Shown one piece after another: positions 53,441-60,813 of a stretch of 64,000 nucleotides of DNA. A program made the position numbers and the translations under genes. Where the stretch lies: NCBI GenBank assembly GCA_965248855.1, contig CBDFKQ010000010.1:124001-188000 (forward strand), read 5' to 3'. The notes under the pieces were generated by a model that was not told the origin of the DNA, ran no database searches, and saw only the letters and a program-made list of their open reading frames with translations. Source of the DNA: CBDFKQ01 sp965248855. GTDB lineage: Bacteria > Bacteroidota > Bacteroidia > Cytophagales > 172606-1. Every line of letters begins with the position of its first letter. Position 1 is the first letter of the stretch.

Positions 53441-54123
53441 AATTATGAAATGAGGTGGATTAAATAAGTTGTGAAAGTTATACAAAGTATTATCAAATTA
53501 GAGAATATCCGGTATAAAACTTAACCGCCTTCGTCAATCTGAGTTTTGAGCAATGGTTCAAGTGTAATTTGATGCAAATGATAAAATAAAACGACTCAAG
53601 CCTGCCACCAATTTGCTGATAATATGTTGGTGGGCTTTTCCGGTTGTATTTCTCAAGTAATTGTAGAGTTGCAATTCCAACCTGAGGATAAACTGATCAA
53701 CATAACAAAGAATAAATAACCCGACTTTAATAATTTGCTAAAAGCATTAAAAATTGCTAAAACTGTTGATGGTTTTATTTTGAAGCTAAATAATTACCAT
53801 ATCCACCGGCATGGTCCAAAAGATTACAACAGCAATTCCTAACTTACCCACAAGTTAAATTTTTGAGAATTATATTTTTTTGACAAAAAAGAATTTCCTC
53901 CTTATTTTATATTGTTTTCAGTTGATGCTTGGGAATAATTATCGTTATGTATTGAATCAAAAACAAGTTTATTTTCTTGCCAATTTAAAGTAACTCAGGC
54001 TTTATCACTTTTTTGTTAAATTGCTTCTCAATTGAATTTATTTCTGATATCGCCGGGACTCATTAAATAAGGTTGAAACCGGTATTAATTTAAAATTTAC
54101 CTTGTAAGGAGTTATCATTAACT
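53441..54123. other. 683-base gap after the permeases
   Basis: The first 200 bases repeat the flank found after the first permease (AGAGAATATCCGGTA at 53500-53514 and 50914-50928; TTGGTGGGC at both ends), so they are part of the duplication. A frame from 53642 to 53842 encodes SQVIVELQFQPEDKLINITK, stops at 53717, and resumes with FNNLLKALKIAKTVDGFILK in the same frame. It may be a remnant. The last 250 bases show nothing recognisable except an AAGGAG sequence 11 bases before crtY. Confidence 0.5.
53599..53640 (+). terminator. Terminator-like hairpin after the permease operon
   Basis: AAGCC-TGC-CACCAA (from 53598) pairs with TTGGTGGGCTT (53628-53638) with a three-base bulge, followed by TTTT. 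An eroded copy of the same structure follows the first permease near 50936-50975. Confidence 0.6.
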
Positions 54124-55290
54124 ATGCCCTATTTTAAACATTACGATTACGTTATAGCAGGTGGTGGTTGCGCGGGTATGAGTCTGGCTTATTATATGAA
54201 CCAAACAGAATTAAAAAATAAAAAAATTTTAATTATCGATAAAATAAAAAAAAATCGGAACGACAGAACATGGTGCTTTTGGGAAAAAGAAGTTTCTGAA
54301 TTCGAAAAAATTATTTGTAAAAAGTGGGAAAGATTAAATTTTTTTAGTGACGATTTTTCTGCCACATTAAACTTTTTACCATTTGAATATAAAATGATTC
54401 GTGGAATTGATTTTTATGAATATATCGATATCAATATTTCATATAATTCAAATATTGAGTTTTATTATGGTGAAGTGAGGGAAATTATTAACTATCCTTT
54501 GAAAGCTGAAGTACATATTGATGATATATGTTTTTCTTCAAATTTTGTTTTTAACAGTATTTTTAATCTTGAAGAAATAAAAAATAAAAAACCTTTAAGC
54601 TATCTTATTCAACATTTTAAAGGTTGGGAAATAGAAACAGTTGAAAATGTTTTTAACCCAAATGAAGCCACTTTTATGGATTTTAGGATAGAACAAAAAG
54701 AAGAATGCCGTTTCTTTTATGTTTTACCAATTTCTGCAACCAAAGCATTGGTCGAGTTCACTATTTTCTCTCCTACAATTTTAGTAAACGATATTTATGA
54801 TAATGAAATAAAGTATTATATAAATAGATACTTAAAAATAAAGGATTACAAAATTAATCATGAAGAATTTGGAGTAATACCTATGACTGATGCAAATTTT
54901 GTACAAAATAAAAATTCAAGAATAATAAACATAGGTACTGCCGGTGGCAAGGTTAAAGCTTCATCCGGTTATGCTTTTATAAGGATCCAGCAACAGGTAA
55001 AAGAAATTGTAAAAAATATTTTACAAAATAAATTACCTTACAGTAAAGAAAAGAAAACTAAAAGATTTAAACTATATGACAGTGTTTTGTTAAACATTAT
55101 GTCCAAAAACATTTACCCGCCATCAAAAATATTTTCAGATCTTTTTAAAAAGAACCCGACACATAAAATTCTTTCCTTCCTTAATGAAGACACGAGCTTA
55201 TTGGAGGATTTAAAAATTATGTCAACCACATATTACCCGCCTTTTATAAAATCAATTTACGATATTTTAAAATTTAAACTCTATAAATAA
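54124..55290 (+). CDS. crtY: Lycopene beta-cyclase, CrtY family
   Basis: The FAD/NAD-binding opening is YDYVIAGGGCAGMSLAYYM, followed by family motifs DRTWCFWEKE, FLPFEYKMIRGIDFY, FFYVLPISATKALVEFTIFS, EEFGVIPMTD and NIGTAGGKVKASSGYAFIRIQ. It cyclises lycopene to beta-carotene. The 388-residue length fits. A rare AAGGAG Shine-Dalgarno-like sequence sits at 54107-54112. No other carotenoid gene (crtB, crtI, crtZ) is nearby, so the pathway must be completed elsewhere. Confidence 0.92.
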   Translation: MPYFKHYDYVIAGGGCAGMSLAYYMNQTELKNKKILIIDKIKKNRNDRTWCFWEKEVSEFEKIICKKWERLNFFSDDFSATLNFLPFEYKMIRGIDFYEYIDINISYNSNIEFYYGEVREIINYPLKAEVHIDDICFSSNFVFNSIFNLEEIKNKKPLSYLIQHFKGWEIETVENVFNPNEATFMDFRIEQKEECRFFYVLPISATKALVEFTIFSPTILVNDIYDNEIKYYINRYLKIKDYKINHEEFGVIPMTDANFVQNKNSRIINIGTAGGKVKASSGYAFIRIQQQVKEIVKNILQNKLPYSKEKKTKRFKLYDSVLLNIMSKNIYPPSKIFSDLFKKNPTHKILSFLNEDTSLLEDLKIMSTTYYPPFIKSIYDILKFKLYK

Positions 55291-55346
55291 AGTAGAGATA
55301 ATTTTATTATTAATCATTCTAATTTTATATTCTCGAAATCTTGATT

Positions 55347-55355
55347 TATTTTTGT
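55347..55355 (+). promoter_or_regulatory. Bacteroidota -7 promoter element of metK
   Basis: TATTTTTGT matches TAnnTTTG. TTTT at 55323-55326, 20 bases upstream, may be the -33 element. The leader of about 75 bases shows no recognisable SAM riboswitch. Confidence 0.5.
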
Positions 55356-55434
55356 CGACTTCTTAGTACCTATTCACTTATCATTTTAATTAAAAAGAAT
55401 TAAATCATAACAATTAATTATTTAAAATAACGAA

Positions 55435-56691
55435 ATGGCATATTTATTCACATCTGAGTCTGTTTCTGAAGGGCATCCCGATAAAATTGCAGATCAAATT
55501 TCTGATGCACTTATTGACAACTTTTTAGCATTCGATCCTTCATCCAAAGTGGCTTGCGAAACACTTGTTACTACCGGTTTAGTTGTATTGGCGGGAGAAG
55601 TAAAAACAACTACTTATCTTGATGTTCAATCCATAGCACGTGAAGTAATTCGTAAAATAGGTTATATTAAAGCCGAATATATGTTCGAAGCCAATTCATG
55701 TGGCATTATTTCGGCCATTCATGAACAATCAGCAGATATTAATCAAGGCGTAGAACGTAAAAATCCTGAAGAACAAGGTGCGGGTGACCAGGGAATGATG
55801 TTTGGCTATGCAACAAAAGAAACAGAAAATTATATGCCATTGGCGTTGGATTTGGCTCACAAAATTTTACAGGAAATGAGTTATATCCGTAATTTCGAAC
55901 CTACTTTAATGCATTACTTACGTCCTGATGCAAAATCTCAGGTAACAATCGAATACTCTGACGATAATAAACCACAAAGAATTGAAGCCATTGTTGTTTC
56001 TACCCAACATGATGACTTTGATACCGACGAAATAATGTTGGCTAAAATTAATGACGATATTAAACATATTGTTATTCCAAGAGTTAAAGCAAAATTAAAA
56101 GCTGATCTTCAACCTTTATTTACCGATAAAATTGTTCACCATATTAACCCGACAGGAAAGTTTGTTATAGGTGGCCCACATGGCGATACAGGTTTAACAG
56201 GCCGTAAAATTATTGTTGATACTTATGGTGGAAAAGGAGCTCACGGTGGTGGTGCTTTTTCCGGTAAAGATCCATCAAAAGTAGATAGAAGTGCAGCTTA
56301 CGCAACCAGACATATTGCAAAAAATTTAGTAGCTGCCGGTGTTTGCGACGAAGTGTTAGTACAGGTTTCTTACGCTATTGGTGTTGCTAAACCAATGGGT
56401 ATTTACATTACAACTTATGGTAGTGCAAAAGTAAAATTAAGCGATGGCGAAATTGCAAAAAAGGTTGAAGAATTATTTGATATGCGCCCTTATGCAATTG
56501 AACAACGTTTAAAGCTTCGCAATCCTATTTATTCTGAAACTGCAGCTTATGGCCATATGGGAAGAAAGAATGAAATAGTTAAGAAAACTTTTAAATCACC
56601 AAACGGTGAAACAATTATCAAAGAAGTTGAATTATTTACATGGGAAAAATTAGATTATGTAGATAAAATAAAAACCGCTTTCGGTTTATAA
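55435..56691 (+). CDS. metK: S-adenosylmethionine synthetase
   Basis: MetK makes S-adenosylmethionine from methionine and ATP. The 418-residue protein has FTSESVSEGHPDKIADQISDA at the N-terminus, GAGDQGMMFGYAT (methionine-binding loop region), FVIGGPHGDTGLTGRKIIVDTYGG and the phosphate-binding GGGAFSGKDPSKVDRSAAY. It is monocistronic, with its own promoter and a strong terminator. Confidence 0.98.
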   Translation: MAYLFTSESVSEGHPDKIADQISDALIDNFLAFDPSSKVACETLVTTGLVVLAGEVKTTTYLDVQSIAREVIRKIGYIKAEYMFEANSCGIISAIHEQSADINQGVERKNPEEQGAGDQGMMFGYATKETENYMPLALDLAHKILQEMSYIRNFEPTLMHYLRPDAKSQVTIEYSDDNKPQRIEAIVVSTQHDDFDTDEIMLAKINDDIKHIVIPRVKAKLKADLQPLFTDKIVHHINPTGKFVIGGPHGDTGLTGRKIIVDTYGGKGAHGGGAFSGKDPSKVDRSAAYATRHIAKNLVAAGVCDEVLVQVSYAIGVAKPMGIYITTYGSAKVKLSDGEIAKKVEELFDMRPYAIEQRLKLRNPIYSETAAYGHMGRKNEIVKKTFKSPNGETIIKEVELFTWEKLDYVDKIKTAFGL

Positions 56692-56712
56692 GAATTCAAT
56701 TTTTTATTATTT

Positions 56713-56746
56713 AAAAAAGGAGCTTAGTTTTTAAGCTCCTTTTTTG
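56713..56746 (+). terminator. Intrinsic terminator after metK
   Basis: AAAAAAGGAGCTTA (from 56713) pairs with TAAGCTCCTTTTTT (from 56732) around a short T-rich loop. Confidence 0.92.
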
Positions 56747-56795
56747 TTTTAAAAATTTTCTTATTTTTCCAGATTAGATAAGTTTTTAATTGTTA

Positions 56796-56839
56796 CCACC
56801 CCCGACCCCTCCTTAAAAGAAGGAGGGGAGTTTTCAGGG
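56796..56839 (-). repeat. CCCCTCCTT/AAGGAGGGG repeat, copy 2 (inverse orientation)
   Basis: ACCCCTCCTT and AAGGAGGGGA flank AAAAG in a copy oriented opposite to the one at 12304-12353. With copy 3 it forms an inverted pair around about 50 bases of AT-rich DNA. Confidence 0.7.
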
Positions 56840-56889
56840 TCAAATTTTTTTTCAATAATGGAATATTTAAATTTTATCGAATAATTGAG

Positions 56890-56945
56890 TTTTTCCAAAG
56901 CAGTTCCCCTCCTATTTTTAGGAATGGTTAGGGGCGGTTCTTAAT
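56890..56945 (+). repeat. CCCCTCCTT-type repeat, copy 3 (degenerate)
   Basis: TTTTTCCAAAGCAGTTCCCC followed by TCC, then AGGAATGGTTAGGGGCGGTT. It has the same orientation and context as copy 1 (TTTCCAAAACAATTCCCC; GGTTAGGG). It ends just before the helicase promoter. Confidence 0.65.
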
Positions 56946-56952
56946 CTTGCAA

Positions 56953-56961
56953 TACCTTTGC
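56953..56961 (+). promoter_or_regulatory. Bacteroidota -7 promoter element of the helicase gene
   Basis: TACCTTTGC matches TAnnTTTG and ends three bases before the ATG at 56964, implying a leaderless transcript. The -33 position holds TTAG at the end of repeat copy 3. The TTG at 56958 lies inside this element and is therefore unlikely to be the start. Confidence 0.5.
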
Positions 56962-56963
56962 TT

Positions 56964-58862
56964 ATGGATTATTTTAAAAAATTACTTGATTTATTAAAAG
57001 TTGAGAGGGAAGAAGATCGTAATCAATATATTAAACTCACCGAACAAAGCAGCGTTAACGAACGCCGGGCAAATGGCTTATGTTGGTATCCAATAGCTAT
57101 TAAAGGTTCAGAAATGAGCCGCGGAGATTATTTAACAGTTGAAGTTGAAAGAACAAGTCATCAGGATATTTCTCATCAATTGCGTTTTGGAAATCCCGCC
57201 GTACTTTTTAGCAATCATGATTCAAAAAATGACAGGGTTGAAGGTACAATTGCATATTCGAGTGGTAACAGATTAAAAATTACTCTTCGTACAGATGAAT
57301 TACCTGAATGGAGCAGGGCCGGAAAACTTGGAATTGATTTATTATTTGATGAAAACAGTTACGATCAAATGATAAATGCCCTCAAACAGGCAAATACATT
57401 AGCCGATAATAATAATGAAAGTCTTACAAAAATTTTAACAGGGGATAAAAAACCTTCTTTTATTGAAGATACAAATTTAGTTTCTATTCCTAAATTAAAT
57501 TCATCTCAAAATTCCGCCATAAATAAAATTCTAAATGCCAATGAGTTAGCAATTGTTCACGGTCCTCCCGGTACAGGGAAAACTACCACTCTGGTTCAGG
57601 CAATTAAATTATTGGTCAAAAAAGAAAACAAAACCATATTGGTATGCGCACCAAGTAATACTGCTGTTGATTTGTTGAGCGAAAAATTATCCTTCGAAGG
57701 TTTGAATGTGCTGAGAGTAGGTAATCCTGCAAGGGTTAGTGAAAGATTAATGTCATTAACGTTGGATAATAAAATGACAGAGCATCCATTGATGAAGGAA
57801 ATAAAAAAAATGAAAAAGCAGGCGCAGGAATTTAAAGGAATAGCTCATAAATATAAACGACAATTCGGGCGTGAAGAAAGAGAACAACGTAAATTATTAT
57901 TTGATGAGGCATATAAAATAATGAAAGAAGTTGAAAAAACTGAACAGTATATTATTGATGACATGCTTACTAAAGTGCAGGTTGTTACCTCCACTTTAGT
58001 GGGTGCCAATCACTATACCATTAATAATTTAAAATTTGATACTGTTGTAATCGACGAAGCAGGTCAGGCACTGGAACCTGCTTGCTGGATCCCCATTATT
58101 AAAGCAAAAAAATTGATTCTTGCCGGTGATCATTGTCAGTTGCCACCAACCATTAAATCTGCCGAAGCTGCAAAAAATGGATTAGCAAATACCTTGTTGG
58201 AGAAAAATGTAACTCTCCACCCTGAATCCGTAACTTTACTTGATGAGCAATATCGCATGAATGAGCAAATTATGAGCTATTCATCAAAAATATTTTATGA
58301 AAATAAATTAAAAGCTCATATTTCAGTTGCGAATCATTTATTATTTAAAGAAGATATTCCATTGGTTTTTGTTGACACTGCCGGTTGTGGTTTTGATGAA
58401 AAACAGGATGGAACCAGCACAACCAATCCGGAAGAGGCAGCATTATTATTCAAACATTTAAATGCCCAAGTAACTACTCTTTCCGGAAATTATTCAAAAG
58501 AAAATTTTCCATCCATTGCTATTATCTCGCCTTATAAACAACAAATAAATGTTCTAAAAGACCTATTAATCCACAACCCGGATTTGCAACCTTATCTTTC
58601 ACATATTTCAATTAATACTGTTGATAGTTTTCAGGGCCAGGAGAGGGATATTGTTTATATAAGTTTAACCAGAAGCAATGCAAAAAGAGAAATAGGTTTT
58701 CTTGCCGATATCAGGCGAATGAATGTAGCTATGACGAGGGCAAGGAAAAAATTGGTAGTTATTGGTGACAGTGCAACTTTATCAAGCTTACCTTTTTATA
58801 CCGACTTTATTACATATTCCGAAAGTTTGAATGGATATAAAAGTGCCTGGGAGTTTATTTAA
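56964..58862 (+). CDS. UPF1/IGHMBP2-like superfamily I helicase
   Basis: A 632-residue helicase. The N-terminal 180 residues are an oligonucleotide-binding-like domain (NGLCWYPIAIKGSEMSRGDYLTVEVERT). The motor has Walker A GPPGTGKTTT, motif Ia VCAPSNTAVD, motif II VVIDEAGQALEP, motif III LAGDHCQLPPT, motif IV region LDEQYRMNEQIM, motif V TVDSFQGQERDIVYISLTRSN and motif VI RRMNVAMTRARKKL. These are hallmarks of 5'-3' SF1B helicases acting on RNA or DNA. The cellular role in Bacteroidota is not established. It is monocistronic. Confidence 0.93.
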   Translation: MDYFKKLLDLLKVEREEDRNQYIKLTEQSSVNERRANGLCWYPIAIKGSEMSRGDYLTVEVERTSHQDISHQLRFGNPAVLFSNHDSKNDRVEGTIAYSSGNRLKITLRTDELPEWSRAGKLGIDLLFDENSYDQMINALKQANTLADNNNESLTKILTGDKKPSFIEDTNLVSIPKLNSSQNSAINKILNANELAIVHGPPGTGKTTTLVQAIKLLVKKENKTILVCAPSNTAVDLLSEKLSFEGLNVLRVGNPARVSERLMSLTLDNKMTEHPLMKEIKKMKKQAQEFKGIAHKYKRQFGREEREQRKLLFDEAYKIMKEVEKTEQYIIDDMLTKVQVVTSTLVGANHYTINNLKFDTVVIDEAGQALEPACWIPIIKAKKLILAGDHCQLPPTIKSAEAAKNGLANTLLEKNVTLHPESVTLLDEQYRMNEQIMSYSSKIFYENKLKAHISVANHLLFKEDIPLVFVDTAGCGFDEKQDGTSTTNPEEAALLFKHLNAQVTTLSGNYSKENFPSIAIISPYKQQINVLKDLLIHNPDLQPYLSHISINTVDSFQGQERDIVYISLTRSNAKREIGFLADIRRMNVAMTRARKKLVVIGDSATLSSLPFYTDFITYSESLNGYKSAWEFI

Positions 58863-59040
58863 AGATTAAAAAATAATTTTCCATTTAACTACCCAAGCCC
58901 TTCCTGCACAATCAACCCGCAAGGCGCATTTAAAAAATATCCGTTTTTAAATGCCTAAAAAAGCAAAATCATTTAATTGAAATAGGCATTTAAATTATAT
59001 TGTAATTTGATGTTTAAATCACACACGGTAACATTTTCGC

Positions 59041-59160
59041 TCTTATGATTTGTCACTTTTTTCCTTGATGAAAAAAGTAACCAAAAAAATCAAGAAATTC
59101 CGAATGCTGTCCGCACACATACCCTCCGCACGCCCGCCGGAATTTCAGGCCTACACCTTC
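59041..59160. repeat. GC-richer repeat with inverted arms
   Basis: The first part (TGTCACTTTTTTCCTTGATG and AAAAAAGTAACCAAAAAAAT) resembles a sequence widely dispersed in Bacteroidota intergenic DNA. It is followed by GAAATTCCG (59094-59102) and its perfect partner CGGAATTTC (59138-59146) around a C-rich loop that stands out in base composition. Confidence 0.55.
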
Positions 59161-59294
59161 TAATTCTTGCTTTCTTTTATTGATATATTTTTTTTCTGCT
59201 TTTTTTAAAATAAAATATGTAATACTTAAATGCCTATTACAATCATTTAAAAATTCTTAAGATTTAATTTTTAATCTTTTATCAATGTTAATTA

Positions 59295-59328
59295 ATTATG
59301 AATATAACGATATTGATAAATTCATAAT
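59295..59328. repeat. Dispersed AT-rich hairpin element, copy 5
   Basis: Arms ATTATGAAT (59295-59303) and ATTCATAAT (59320-59328) flank the exact core TAACGATATTGATA (59305-59318). Outer positions differ from copy 4 by a compensatory A-T exchange, which preserves the stem. Confidence 0.8.
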
Positions 59329-59512
59329 GTAAATTTATTTCATTCAAAAAATAAAAATAATTCGCATTAAAAAAGTAAAAATTATAAATAAGTTTCTTTC
59401 TCTTCCATAAAACAATTTTATTTTGTTTATTTATGCGATTTTTTATAGGATAATTTTTAATTATTCAAGAAATAAATTGTCTATTTCAAACTTAAAACCC
59501 TTCTTATACCTT

Positions 59513-60688
59513 ATGTCTAATATAATTACTAACCACAACAGGCTATTTGTTGCCAGTTGCCTTGCATTACTTGTTACCTCCCTTTCTTTCGGTATCCGAG
59601 CAGGATTAATCGGGCCTTTAGGGCTTGAGTTTGGCTTGTCAAACACTGAAATGGGTGTAATAGCTTCGATGGCATTTTTAGGTTTTCCTATTGCGATGAT
59701 AGTTGGCGGACCATTATGTGACGTAGTGGGAATGGGTAAATTACTTTTAATTGCTTTTGTATTTCATTTGCTGGGTATATTATTAACAATTTTTGCACAA
59801 GGTTTCTGGACCTTATTCATCTCGACATTTTTTATTGGGTTTGCAAATGGAATGGTAGAAGCCGCATGTAATCCTTTAGTAACCACAATGTACACCAATA
59901 ATAGAATTACAATGCTTAACAGATTCCATGTTTGGTTTCCGGGCGGTATTGTAATCGGAGGTTTGATTGTTTATTTATTTACGAAAATACATTTATCCTG
60001 GCAAATACAGGTTGCGATGATGTTAATTCCATTATTTGGTTATGGTTTTTTATTTTATGGCCAACCTTTCCCTAAAACAGAAAGAATTACCTCCGGTATC
60101 TCAAATGCACAAATGTTAAAAGCACTTGTAAGCCCTCTATATCTGTTTATGATTTTGTGTATGTTTATGACTGCCACAACGGAATTAGGAATCGGACAGT
60201 GGCTCGACCCTCTATTGAAAGGAACAGGTGTAAGTGGAATTTTAATTTTAGTTTTAGGAACAGGATTAATGGCAGTCGGTCGCTTTTTTGCAGGTCCGCT
60301 TGTTCATAATTTAAATCCTGTGGGTATGCTTTTGGGTTCTTCAATATTGGCAGCCATCGGTTTATTTTGGCTGGGAAATGCAACCGGATCAATGGTAATA
60401 CCTGCAGCTATGGTTTTTTATATTGGTGTATGTTATTACTGGCCAACCATGATAGGTTTTACTGCCGAGTATATCCCAAATAGCGGTGCGCTTGGTTTAT
60501 CTTTAATGGGTGGTGCAGGTATGTTTGCAACTTTTCTTTTTAATCCAATATTAGGTCATTTTCTTGATGCAGATACATCCGGTGGTGAAGCTTTAAGAAC
60601 AGTTGCTATTTTACCGTTGATATTGGTTTTTCTTTTTACAGCTTTGTATATATATATGAAAAGAAAGGGAAATACAAGCCATTCATAA
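59513..60688 (+). CDS. MFS transporter, sugar permease type
   Basis: A 391-residue transporter with about 12 membrane helices from ATG 59513 (MSNIITNHNRLFVASCLALL); frames upstream of it give an unlikely cytoplasmic extension. Features are GIRAGLIGPLGLEFGLSNTEMGVIASMAFLGFPIAMIVGGPLCDVVG, AACNPLVTTMY and HVWFPGGIVIGGLI, which resemble the FucP-like sugar MFS group. The substrate is unknown. The next gene encodes a TonB-dependent receptor, and the two could form an uptake route, although a terminator separates them. Confidence 0.88.
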   Translation: MSNIITNHNRLFVASCLALLVTSLSFGIRAGLIGPLGLEFGLSNTEMGVIASMAFLGFPIAMIVGGPLCDVVGMGKLLLIAFVFHLLGILLTIFAQGFWTLFISTFFIGFANGMVEAACNPLVTTMYTNNRITMLNRFHVWFPGGIVIGGLIVYLFTKIHLSWQIQVAMMLIPLFGYGFLFYGQPFPKTERITSGISNAQMLKALVSPLYLFMILCMFMTATTELGIGQWLDPLLKGTGVSGILILVLGTGLMAVGRFFAGPLVHNLNPVGMLLGSSILAAIGLFWLGNATGSMVIPAAMVFYIGVCYYWPTMIGFTAEYIPNSGALGLSLMGGAGMFATFLFNPILGHFLDADTSGGEALRTVAILPLILVFLFTALYIYMKRKGNTSHS

Positions 60689-60706
60689 CATTCAAAATTT
60701 TATTTT

Positions 60707-60741
60707 AAAGTCCGGTAATTTAACTTACCGGACTTTTTTTA
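60707..60741 (+). terminator. Intrinsic terminator after the MFS gene
   Basis: AAAGTCCGGTAA (60707-60718) pairs with TTACCGGACTTT (60725-60736), followed by a T run. Confidence 0.92.
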
Positions 60742-60775
60742 TTCTCATACTTATCCTTCCTGACAATTTCTATAT

Positions 60776-60784
60776 TAGATTTGC
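60776..60784 (+). promoter_or_regulatory. Bacteroidota -7 promoter element of the TonB receptor
   Basis: TAGATTTGC is identical to the fabD element. It overlaps an in-frame TTG at 60781, so translation most likely begins at ATG 60814. Confidence 0.5.
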
Positions 60785-60813
60785 ATAAAAAAATAATAAA
60801 AGGTTTAAATTTT

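Larger units (their letters stand above)
58863..59512. other. 650-base gap with two repeat elements
   Basis: No gene is seen. It contains copies of AAATGCCT/AGGCATTT (near 58953, 58983 and 59229), a GC-richer repeat (59041-59160) and an AT-rich hairpin (59295-59328). The end carries the leader of the MFS gene. Confidence 0.55.

Noticed and set aside
55361..55434. SAM riboswitch upstream of metK
   Set aside because: The leader is short, AT-rich and shows no multi-stem fold or conserved blocks.
59423..59512. 30-residue N-terminal extension of the MFS protein
   Set aside because: Family proteins begin close to the first membrane helix, and the ATG at 59513 fits this.
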